Part shown: positions 6,484-12,424 of the stretch, piece after piece | How the letters are laid out: every line of letters begins with the position of its first letter | Numbering within the stretch: the stretch's first letter is position 1 | Assembly (NCBI GenBank): GCA_021163015.1 | Contig: JAGGXO010000005.1 | Span: 1 to 12,424 of the forward strand | Direction: 5' to 3' | Length of the DNA: 12,424 bases | Origin: Candidatus Bipolaricaulota bacterium | GTDB taxonomy: Bacteria > Bipolaricaulota > Bipolaricaulia > UBA7950 > UBA9294 | Position numbers and translations under genes: made by a program | Notes under the pieces: model-generated | What the model saw: only the letters and a program-made list of their open reading frames with translations | What the model was told of the DNA's origin: nothing | The model's database searches: none

Positions 6484-7356
6484 ATGAATACTTCAGCTGA
6501 TAACCGCACACTAGCTGCGCTCGCCGTGGCTCTGATCTTATGGTCGTCGGCGTTTGCAGCCATTCGCGCTGCACTGGTTGGTTATGGTCCGGGCGAACTA
6601 GCACTGCTGCGCTTCCTAACAGCGTCCGCCGTGCTCGCAATCTACGCAATCATACGGCGGATGCGCATGCCAAAGGTACGGGATCTCCCATTGATTACAC
6701 TTCTTGGGGTCGTTGGCATCACGGGCTACCACCTTTCGCTCAATGTCGGCGAGATGACAGTCACTGCCGGTTCTGCGAGCATGCTCATTGGTTCAGCGCC
6801 GATCTTCACGGCATTGCTTGCTCATCTCTTCCTCAAAGAGAGATTTCGTGTTATCGGATGGGGAGGAGTGATCATCAGCTTCTCGGGAGTCGCGCTGATC
6901 GCCTTCGGTGAGGGCGGTGGGGTGCACCTTGAAACGGGGGCGCTTCTTGTCTTGCTTGCGGCGGTTCTCACGAGCATCTACAGTGTCCTACAGAAGCGAT
7001 TCATCGGGCGATACACACCACTTGAGTTCACTACCTACGTGATCTGGGCGGGGACGCTACCGATGCTTGCCTTCCTTCCACGCCTGATAGTCGCGGTGCG
7101 GATCGCTCCGATGGCTGCCACCGGTGCCGCCCTGTACCTCGGAGTCTTCCCAGCGGCGATTGCCTATGTGCTCTGGGTCTACGCTCTGTCGCGCGCGCCT
7201 GCGTCGAATGTGGCTAGCTTCTTGTACCTCAACCCGGTCCTAGCCATCCTCATCGCCTGGATCTGGCTTGGCGAGATTCCAACGTGGCTCTCTCTCCTTG
7301 GAGGAGCGCTGTGCATCACTGGCGTGCTCGCGACCAATTTTCGCAAGAGCCGCTAG
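6484..7356 (+). CDS. EamA/DMT-superfamily membrane transporter
   Basis: A 290-residue polytopic membrane protein with two EamA repeats and about ten transmembrane segments. Helix 1 is LAALAVALILWSSAFAAIRA (about residues 10-29). The repeat ends carry family-type blocks: ASMLIGSAPIFTALLAHLFLKER at about 98-120 and VASFLYLNPVLAILIAWIWLGE near 241-262. The GEMTVTAG stretch and the sequence as a whole differ from the transporter at 5120-5989, so the pair is not a recent duplication. The ATG at 6484 fits the expected N-terminus, but no purine-rich ribosome binding site precedes it. A TATTCT hexamer at 6474-6479 ends four bases before the ATG, which would allow a leaderless or very short leader transcript. 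Substrate unknown; family call secure. Confidence 0.93.
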   Translation: MNTSADNRTLAALAVALILWSSAFAAIRAALVGYGPGELALLRFLTASAVLAIYAIIRRMRMPKVRDLPLITLLGVVGITGYHLSLNVGEMTVTAGSASMLIGSAPIFTALLAHLFLKERFRVIGWGGVIISFSGVALIAFGEGGGVHLETGALLVLLAAVLTSIYSVLQKRFIGRYTPLEFTTYVIWAGTLPMLAFLPRLIVAVRIAPMAATGAALYLGVFPAAIAYVLWVYALSRAPASNVASFLYLNPVLAILIAWIWLGEIPTWLSLLGGALCITGVLATNFRKSR

Positions 7357-7613
7357 TGATCGCCGCACAGAGCTGATTGTCCCGCCACGAACCAGGCAAG
7401 GCATGAGGCGCTTGATTCTGCTTGCTCAGTTAATTGCATTGTGCATTTGACTCTTGCACTCAACAGCTCAGCGGGCGCCATTCTTCGCCCCCTTTGTGCC
7501 GGGGTCTCTTGGTGTTTGAACTGTGCAAACCGGGATCTACGACTCCCGGCTCGAAACGATAAGAAACGAGCAATGGAGGTGTCGTGACCTCGGAAGAGCG
7601 AATACTGTGTGAT
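7357..7613. other. Convergent spacer, EamA transporter / amidase
   Basis: 257 bp between convergent genes. It contains CCGGGA-tctacgac-TCCCGG (7530-7549) and GAGGT-gtcgtg-ACCTC (7576-7591). Neither hairpin is followed by a T-tract on either strand, so neither is called a terminator. No gene seen. Confidence 0.4.
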
Positions 7614-8309
7614 CTACACCTGTTCCTTCAACGCTCCCGCCGCGTGGAGGTAATCAAGTATCCCTTGCAGGAGGCCCTGCGCGATCTTATCCTGGTAGCT
7701 TGGATCGAGGAGCTTTGCCCTTTCTTCCGTTGAGGTGAGAAATCCGACCTCAGCCGATACAGCAGGGAGCTTTGTGTGCTCCAGATATAGTCCCTGTTGT
7801 CTCACACCGCGATCGCGCGCTCCCGTGGCGCTGATCAGTGCGTTCTGCACGGACTCCGCCAGCTTCCAGCTAGGGTCATCCTGGGATCGTGTGTCGTCGA
7901 CCAGTGTCTCCGCCCCGTTTACACTTGGATCGTCGTAGGAATTAACATGCACAGATAGGTAGAGGACTGCGCCTGCACTCTCCGCAAGTTGAAGGCGGAG
8001 CTGGTTGTCAACCGTTACATCGGACGTGCGAGTAAGAACAGCCTTCAGGCCCGGCTGTGCAGCGACAAGCTCCGCGAGGCGATTCGCGATCTCCAAATTA
8101 ACGTCCTTCTCAAGAACATCATCGGCGACTCCTCCAGGATCGCGCCCCCCGTGCCCGGGGTCGATGGCGACCGTAACAACCGGCGCGACCGGCACCACGA
8201 CCTCGGGCTCAGGGGCAGGAGGTGTATGGCGATTGAAAACGCCTGCAAGCGCGAGAGATCCGATCACAACAACGATAGCTATGATGAGCACTTTTCCTCT
8301 TGTGGTCAT
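7614..8309 (-). CDS. N-acetylmuramoyl-L-alanine amidase (Amidase_3 family), membrane-anchored
   Basis: A 231-residue cell-wall hydrolase that cleaves the amide bond between N-acetylmuramic acid and the stem peptide. An N-terminal hydrophobic segment (about residues 7-24) acts as a signal or anchor, followed by a Pro/Glu/Val-rich linker (29-45). The zinc amidase domain covers about 46-225, with VAIDPGHGGRDPG (ligand H53), the second ligand E67 in LEKDVNLEIA, the third ligand H121 in LSVHVNS, and the catalytic glutamate E187 in AVSAEVGFLTS. NGAETLV (131-137) also fits the family. No peptidoglycan-binding or SH3 domain is attached, so it is a minimal amidase. The ATG has only a weak AGGA site four bases upstream. 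It is divergent from the fused DUF2062 gene and convergent with the EamA gene. Confidence 0.94.
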   Translation of the reverse strand: MTTRGKVLIIAIVVVIGSLALAGVFNRHTPPAPEPEVVVPVAPVVTVAIDPGHGGRDPGGVADDVLEKDVNLEIANRLAELVAAQPGLKAVLTRTSDVTVDNQLRLQLAESAGAVLYLSVHVNSYDDPSVNGAETLVDDTRSQDDPSWKLAESVQNALISATGARDRGVRQQGLYLEHTKLPAVSAEVGFLTSTEERAKLLDPSYQDKIAQGLLQGILDYLHAAGALKEQV

Positions 8310-8497
8310 GTTCCTAGCTTAGTATTGATTAAGCAGCGTGTCGCAGCTGACTGTCCGATAAGATCGGTCCATGAGCCCATCTAATCCACTCGACGCGTGT
8401 CCTATGAACCAAGTGCCCACCTGTATCAGCGACATGGCGCGCATCAAAGCGCTGCTCATGTTTGACTTGTCGCCGCGTGATGGTGATGATGGGCGGT

Positions 8498-8504
8498 GAG
8501 GTGA
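8498..8504 (+). promoter_or_regulatory. Ribosome binding site GAGGTGA of the fused membrane protein
   Basis: GAGGTGA matches seven consecutive bases of the anti-Shine-Dalgarno complement and ends five bases before ATG 8510. It selects this ATG over in-frame TTG, GTG and ATG codons at 8462-8491. Confidence 0.7.
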
Positions 8505-8509
8505 CAGTG

Positions 8510-10474
8510 ATGGCGATTCTCCCGTGGAGTGGAGTCAAGAAGGTATTGAAGATCCTGAAATCCTCGCTCTCTCCCAATCAGATAGCCTTCTCATTTGCGC
8601 TCGGTGTCTTTGCCGGCCTTCCTCCAATGGGGCTGCATGTGATCATCCCCATAACGGTAGCCTTTCTTATTCGGGGCAGTTTCCGCGCGTTTCTGCTCTC
8701 GATGGGGCTATTCAAGCTGATCTCGGTTGCCGTCGCTCCCGGAAGCCATGCCGTCGGACGCTTCCTGCTCGATAGTCATCGAGGGCTCGACTCCATGTGG
8801 CGGATCCTCTTCCACCTCCCGGTAGCCGCACCGATGGGGTACGGACGTTATCTGCTTCTTGGTGGCCTCGTTCTATCATTCGTGATTGCTATCCCCATCT
8901 TCTTCGGTGTGCGGGTGCTCGTCATCAGGTATCGCAGTTCTTTCTCCGCATGGGTCGCCTCGTGGAGGTTATCGGGCAAGGTGCGAGGCAAGAAGTGGGC
9001 TAGTTTCTTGCGCTGGCTGTTCGTTGGAGGCGAGGCGAAATACGAAAGCGTAACGGCACGGCGGGGGATATTCCACTACCTCAGACGCGAGGCGCTGATC
9101 GTCATTCCGTTGATCTACGTTACTTGCTACCTGATCGCGGCAGTCGTTGTTCCGTTTTTCTCCGGCAGAATTGTCACTTCAGCGGCCTCCTATGTTGTTG
9201 GCGGCGAGGTGGCGGTCAAGAAGAGTTCCTTCAGCCTGTTCACCGGCAAGCTCGCACTTGAGGGCTTTTCCGTGCAGGATGCGAATAGGCCTGAAGAGAA
9301 CGTCCTTGAGATACCATCTCTTGCCCTCGATGCAGGGATGCTTCCGCTCCTTGAGAAGAGGGTTGTGTTCAACGCGGTTGAGATTGGAGACGTCTACATG
9401 CACGTTATCCGCGAAGCGGATGGAACGCTGAATATCGATGACTTCACGTCGGGCTGGAATGCAGATGGCTATCTGGAGTGGGCCAAGGAGCACGCAGGTG
9501 ATGTTGACTGGCTGAGCCTGTTACGGCGATTCATCGATCACCTTGGGCAGCCACGGCCGCGCAAGCCAAGAGTCGATCTCTCCCGCTATGCGGGTGGGCG
9601 ATCGTTCCCTGGGTTCTCCCCTTCGTTTGCCGTGGAGCGACTTGAGATTGGGCATGTGCACTTGAGCCTTGCTGATGAACGAAGTCCTGATGGGACATTC
9701 CCTCCACTTACGCTCACCGACGTTGAGATCGACAACCTTGCTCTTCCAGTCAAGCTAGCTCGTAAACCCGTCCTAATCAGGCTGAAGGGACTGGTGGGTG
9801 TGGAGGCGGGGAACGGGAATAGGCAAGCGGCGTTTACTCTGTCGGCGAATCTTGACGATCGTGGCACTGTACCGATTCACACTTACCAGCTTGAAGTGCG
9901 CGATATGGACCTGATGCAACTGTCTTGGCTCTACGATACGACTCTTTCTGTGCAGATCATGTCTGGTCGGGTAACGCTGAATGCATCCGTGACGATCACC
10001 GGGGATGATGTTTCTGGCGAAGTCTCCCTGGCAGTGGATGATCTAATCATCGCGCAGCGGCCAGGAAGAGATTTGTTCGGGTTATCACCGCAGCTTACAC
10101 AGAGCGCAATAGAGGGGATCAATCGCTACGCGCGGGATCTGCCGATCGTGATCGGCGCTGCGATCGATGGGAGCGTGGATGCGCCGCAGGTACATTGGCA
10201 AGAGCCGCTTCTGAAGATCGCTCGCGATGGATTATTGCTTGAGGGAAGGCGCGAGCTGCAGGGAGTGATTGATGAGCTCGGCTCTCAGATTGACATCCTT
10301 GGACCTGGGAGTGATGTCAACCTTTCCCCGGGCTATCAGGAGCTGCAGCAACAGGCTGAGAATCGCGTGCAACAGCTTCTTGGCGGCGATCGTACGCAAC
10401 CATCCCCGGACGCGGCGGATGTGGTGAAGGGGATTCTCGAACAGTTCTTTCCGCCCGCCGAGAATGGCAAATAG
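8510..10474 (+). CDS. Fused DUF2062 (TIGR03546-like) and AsmA-like (TIGR03545-like) envelope protein
   Basis: A 654-residue membrane protein with two parts. Residues 1-140 form a DUF2062-type membrane domain: SPNQIAFSFALGVFAGLPPMG at 21-41, a hydrophobic stretch to about 78, and a further segment at 114-138. A basic loop (about 139-195) leads to a strong transmembrane helix at 196-217. The remainder (218-654) is predicted outside the cytoplasm. It begins with the AsmA/TIGR03545-like pattern of a groove-forming protein: VGGEVAVKKSSFSLFTGKLALEGFSV, then NVLEIPSLALDAGMLPLLEKRVVFNAVEIGDV. Alternating beta-type repeats continue to about 560, ending in a helical Gln-rich tail (605-625). As I recall, TIGR03545 and TIGR03546 are normally separate adjacent genes of unknown function; here they are one frame. 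A lipid-transfer or envelope-assembly role is inference from AsmA-like proteins. The flavoprotein gene follows after 37 bp. Confidence 0.78.
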   Translation: MAILPWSGVKKVLKILKSSLSPNQIAFSFALGVFAGLPPMGLHVIIPITVAFLIRGSFRAFLLSMGLFKLISVAVAPGSHAVGRFLLDSHRGLDSMWRILFHLPVAAPMGYGRYLLLGGLVLSFVIAIPIFFGVRVLVIRYRSSFSAWVASWRLSGKVRGKKWASFLRWLFVGGEAKYESVTARRGIFHYLRREALIVIPLIYVTCYLIAAVVVPFFSGRIVTSAASYVVGGEVAVKKSSFSLFTGKLALEGFSVQDANRPEENVLEIPSLALDAGMLPLLEKRVVFNAVEIGDVYMHVIREADGTLNIDDFTSGWNADGYLEWAKEHAGDVDWLSLLRRFIDHLGQPRPRKPRVDLSRYAGGRSFPGFSPSFAVERLEIGHVHLSLADERSPDGTFPPLTLTDVEIDNLALPVKLARKPVLIRLKGLVGVEAGNGNRQAAFTLSANLDDRGTVPIHTYQLEVRDMDLMQLSWLYDTTLSVQIMSGRVTLNASVTITGDDVSGEVSLAVDDLIIAQRPGRDLFGLSPQLTQSAIEGINRYARDLPIVIGAAIDGSVDAPQVHWQEPLLKIARDGLLLEGRRELQGVIDELGSQIDILGPGSDVNLSPGYQELQQQAENRVQQLLGGDRTQPSPDAADVVKGILEQFFPPAENGK

Positions 10475-10511
10475 GCTCGCATGGGCAGCAAGTGTTGGGT
10501 AATCTTGGCGC

Positions 10512-11738
10512 ATGGTGAAGACTAAGGGTTATGATATTGCGGTTGTTGGAGGCGGACCGGCTGGAATGACGGCGGCTTATCATGCTGTGCGGGCTGGCAG
10601 GCGTGTTCTCTTGATCGACCGCATGCGCCCGCCAGGGCAGAAGATACCGCTGTCCGGTGGCGGAAGATGCAACATACTCCCGCTGCAGCCGATAGAGCCG
10701 AGTGCGTATGTCAGCGATTCTTCTGTGAACATCCTGAAGAAGATTATCCTTTCCTGGCCGCTTGACGAGGTCCGTTCATTCCTCTCCGGTCCGATCGGCC
10801 TAAAACTTATCGACAAACGCAAAACGGGAAAAGTCTTCCCTCTCTTCGGTGGGGGTGAGGAGGTTCGAAACCACATGCTGGCGGTTGTGCGCCGCAACGG
10901 TGTCGAGGTACGCACCGGAAGCGCAGTCGTAGACATTGAGCCTTCACAACGGCGGAGCGTGGTCCTTGAGAGCGGTGATTCAATCGTCGCTGAGCGAGTG
11001 ATTATCGCCACGGGAGGGATGTCCTACCCTCAGACCGGAAGTGACGGGTCGGGATTTGCGATCGCCCGCCGCCTCGGGCATAGGATAGTCGATCCGTACC
11101 CAGCACTAGTTTCGCTTCGTGGGGGCTCACCCGCGCACCACCAGCTTGCGGGTCTCTCGATCCCTGTTGTGCTGTCCGTAGGTGAGGGGAAAGCACGCAT
11201 GCGCGTGCGCGGCGACTTCCTGTTCACGCACCGCGGGTACAGCGGTCCAGCAATCCTCAACATTGCCCACGTCGTTGCTCGTTCTGTCAACACGGATGAG
11301 CCTCCGATAATCGAGGTGGCGTGGAGCGACAAGAGAGAAGAGGAGTGGGAACAGATCCTCGCACCCAGTGGAAAGACCGTGAGGGGAGTACTGAAGGAAG
11401 TGCTCCCCGATCGATTGGTCGATGTCTTGCTCGACGAGCTGTCATTGTCAGAAGCGCGCACGGCTACATTGAGTAGGAGTGATCGCAAGAGATTGGTTAC
11501 CGCCTTGACGCGTTATAGGCTGCCGTGGCATCGTGCCGGTGGGTGGAACGAGGCAGAGGTCACTGGAGGCGGAGTGTCGCTCTCCGAGGTTGAACCACGC
11601 ACCTTGCGCAGCAGGATCGTTCCGCAGATCTACTTTTGTGGGGAGATCCTTGATGCGTTCGGCCCAATTGGGGGAACGAACTTCCTTTGGTCGTTTGTAA
11701 CAGGCAAGTTGGCCGGTCAAGGTGCAGCGTTGGAATAG
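10512..11738 (+). CDS. HI0933/YhiN/BaiN-family FAD-dependent oxidoreductase
   Basis: A 408-residue cytoplasmic flavoprotein. The N-terminal dinucleotide-binding fold is IAVVGGGPAGMTAA (9-22). It is followed by the family signature GQKIPLSGGGRCN (42-54), ATGGMSYPQTGSDGSG (166-181), PALVSL (197-202), GDFLFTHRGYSGPAIL (234-249), VTGGGVSLSEVEPRTLRS (350-367) and the C-terminal YFCGEILDAFGPIGGTN (374-390). Every expected block is present and the length is normal. Members include E. coli YhiN, Haemophilus HI0933 and clostridial BaiN, for which bile-acid reduction has been proposed; the true reaction here is unknown. No strong ribosome binding site precedes ATG 10512. The 37-bp gap to the fused membrane protein suggests co-transcription. 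A hairpin eight bases after the stop probably ends the transcript. Confidence 0.94.
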   Translation: MVKTKGYDIAVVGGGPAGMTAAYHAVRAGRRVLLIDRMRPPGQKIPLSGGGRCNILPLQPIEPSAYVSDSSVNILKKIILSWPLDEVRSFLSGPIGLKLIDKRKTGKVFPLFGGGEEVRNHMLAVVRRNGVEVRTGSAVVDIEPSQRRSVVLESGDSIVAERVIIATGGMSYPQTGSDGSGFAIARRLGHRIVDPYPALVSLRGGSPAHHQLAGLSIPVVLSVGEGKARMRVRGDFLFTHRGYSGPAILNIAHVVARSVNTDEPPIIEVAWSDKREEEWEQILAPSGKTVRGVLKEVLPDRLVDVLLDELSLSEARTATLSRSDRKRLVTALTRYRLPWHRAGGWNEAEVTGGGVSLSEVEPRTLRSRIVPQIYFCGEILDAFGPIGGTNFLWSFVTGKLAGQGAALE

Positions 11739-11745
11739 GGAAGTG

Positions 11746-11775
11746 AAGGGATTCTGTGGACAAGAGTCCCTTTGA
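11746..11775 (+). terminator. Candidate terminator after the flavoprotein gene
   Basis: A ten-base-pair stem (11746-11755 with 11763-11772, one T-G wobble; outer arms AAGGGA and TCCCTT) with a seven-base loop starts eight bases after the TAG. The following T-tract is short (CTTTGAT), so it may be a weak or Rho-assisted terminator. Confidence 0.55.
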
Positions 11776-11850
11776 TAGGTGAGCGATGTTCCTTCGCATG
11801 GTCGCACGGGGGATTGTGGCGCGCTCTGCTGGAGGGGTTAATGGATGTGG

Positions 11851-12047
11851 GTAATCAGGATTACATTCGCACGAGAGCTGGGTGGTGAAGTGCGAGTGGT
11901 GAAAAAGAGGAGGGATCGCCCTTAGCAAAAGGCGAGTTTCTAAGGCCTTTGCCTCCTTGAACCTGCGGCGGAGATGCGATGCCCTCCTGCGTCTCCGCCG
12001 TATTCTGCGAAGGGGAAACCGACGAGCGATCGTCGGTTTTCTTGTTT
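11851..12047 (+). ncRNA. Candidate structured small RNA ending in an intrinsic terminator
   Basis: Hairpins occur in series on the plus strand: GTAATC/GATTAC (11851-11864); ATTCGCAC/GTGCGAGT (11865-11872 with 11890-11897); CCTTAG/CTAAGG (11920-11925 with 11940-11945); a 13-bp stem (11966-11978 with 11988-12000, including two wobble pairs) with loop ATGCCCTCC; then the terminator at 12016-12047. AGGAGGG at 11908-11914 is complementary to CCCTCCT at 11982-11988 in and beside that loop, so a pseudoknot or alternative fold is possible. The end is well defined by the terminator. The 5' end and promoter are not. It matches no family I can name. It could instead be a tail of the upstream operon or a palindromic repeat. 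Confidence 0.35.
12016..12047 (+). terminator. Rho-independent terminator
   Basis: CCGACGA-gcga-TCGTCGG is a perfect seven-pair stem, extended by A-T pairs on both sides to ten, with a four-base loop. It is followed directly by TTTTCTTGTTT. This is a classic plus-strand intrinsic terminator. No protein gene lies just upstream, which implies a transcript reaching it from the flavoprotein operon or from a small RNA. Confidence 0.85.
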
Positions 12048-12273
12048 AAGACGACTGTTCCTCGTGATCGACTGTTGGGTGGGATTCCATGTTCACTGCC
12101 ACGAAGGGAGTAGAGGACAAGTCGCTCGATTGAGACTGTAAGCTTGCCAAGGCATCTTGGATATCTTTCATCTCTCAAGCATTCTATTGCCCATATGCTT
12201 CGTACCTGGATGTACGAGCTAGGTGTGAGCCAAGATTTGAAGGCACTGCCAGTCTGTTGAGCCGTGAAGACAC

Positions 12274-12320
12274 GAAAAAAGATAACCTGCCACAGGGCAT
12301 GGACAGCACTCGTGGCAGGT
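12274..12320 (-). terminator. Rho-independent terminator of the ribbon-helix-helix gene
   Basis: Perfect nine-pair arms ACCTGCCAC (12285-12293) and GTGGCAGGT (12312-12320) flank an 18-base loop. Read on the minus strand, the stem is followed by TATCTTTTTT. It starts 11 bases past the stop codon of the gene at 12331-12423. Confidence 0.75.
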
Positions 12321-12330
12321 CTAAGTGGGG

Positions 12331-12423
12331 TTAAGCTTTCTTCTCCTCGCGATTGAGGTACTGCAAGATTGCATCAACGACGAGGTAATTGATCGAACGA
12401 TCGCGCTTCTCGCTTAATCGGAT
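12331..12423 (-). CDS. Ribbon-helix-helix (CopG/Arc-type) DNA-binding protein, C-terminal fragment
   Basis: Thirty residues and a TAA stop remain; the 5' part lies beyond the right edge. The peptide includes RSINYLVVDAILQYLNREE, which fits the last helix of a ribbon-helix-helix domain: a Ser/Asn cap, then a hydrophobic pattern of the form L-V-x-x-A-I-x-x-Y-L, followed by a charged tail. These proteins bind operators as dimers and are often small antitoxins or autoregulators. No toxin gene follows on this strand, because an intrinsic terminator comes 11 bases after the stop, so any partner would have to be upstream, outside the window. The assignment rests on one helix and is moderate. Confidence 0.6.
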   Translation of the reverse strand: MRLSEKRDRSINYLVVDAILQYLNREEKKA

Positions 12424-12424
12424 C

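Larger units (their letters stand above)
11739..12330. other. 592-bp hairpin-rich spacer without protein genes
   Basis: No frame here has a ribosome binding site and protein-like composition. Besides the terminators listed separately, it holds TCGTAC-ctggat-GTACGA (12200-12217), and TTGAGA/TCTCAA (12130-12135 with 12173-12178) enclosing CCAAG-ggcat-type pairing at 12147-12160. A CCACGAAGG unit lies near 12098-12106. No tRNA, SRP RNA, tmRNA or RNase P RNA core was recognised. Confidence 0.5.

Noticed and set aside
7530..7549. CCGGGA/TCCCGG hairpin as terminator or tRNA arm
   Set aside because: No T-tract on either strand, and the surrounding bases do not form the other arms of a tRNA.
8462..8509. 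Upstream in-frame TTG, GTG and ATG starts for the fused membrane protein
   Set aside because: GAGGTGA at 8498-8504 is correctly placed only for ATG 8510.
11448..11928. Minus-strand frames over the end of the flavoprotein gene
   Set aside because: They are antisense to conserved flavoprotein motifs and run into non-coding, hairpin-rich DNA.
11950..12000. Resemblance to the 3' part of E. coli 6S RNA (CCTTGAACC and CTGCGGCGG strings)
   Set aside because: Only short strings match, in a different arrangement. The closing stem and central bubble of 6S RNA were not found.

Overview
The window is bacterial chromosomal DNA of moderate GC content. It is gene-dense on both strands and carries eleven protein-coding genes, two of them cut by the window edges. 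It shows no insertion sequences, phage genes, CRISPR arrays, rRNA or tRNA. Near-consensus Shine-Dalgarno sites, a lipoprotein signal peptide, a periplasmic-type amidase and an AsmA-like envelope protein point to a bacterium, probably with a two-membrane envelope. The taxon cannot be fixed from the sequence. An uncultured lineage is plausible, but that is a guess.

Layout, left to right. Positions 3-437 (+) are the C-terminal end of a long-type urocanate hydratase (histidine degradation). A 148-bp palindromic repeat element follows at 451-598. On the minus strand, tag (3-methyladenine DNA glycosylase I, 1662-1087) and a HIT-family hydrolase (1087-650) overlap as TAATG and form a two-gene operon. 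A rhodanese-domain lipoprotein lies at 2023-2532 (+). It is followed by a repeat-rich spacer with CACGAAG and GCAAAGAA units. The transcription accessory protein Tex (4960-2783, -) is divergent from a drug/metabolite-type EamA transporter (5120-5989, +), whose best-supported start codon is ATC behind a perfect ribosome binding site. A second, distinct EamA transporter is at 6484-7356 (+), convergent with an N-acetylmuramoyl-L-alanine amidase (8309-7614, -).

Divergent from the amidase is the most unusual gene (8510-10474, +). It is one polypeptide joining a DUF2062/TIGR03546-like membrane domain to a TIGR03545/AsmA-like extracytoplasmic domain; my recollection is that these two families are usually separate neighbouring genes. 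An HI0933/YhiN-type flavoprotein (10512-11738, +) follows after 37 bp and probably shares its transcript, ending at a 10-bp hairpin just after the stop codon.

The right end (11739-12330) has no convincing protein gene but holds several hairpins in series, a clear plus-strand intrinsic terminator at 12016-12047, and a minus-strand terminator serving a ribbon-helix-helix gene that enters from the right edge (12423-12331). Most genes are housekeeping or accessory metabolic functions. The points most worth following are the fused envelope protein, the ATC start, the structured right-hand spacer and the dispersed repeats.
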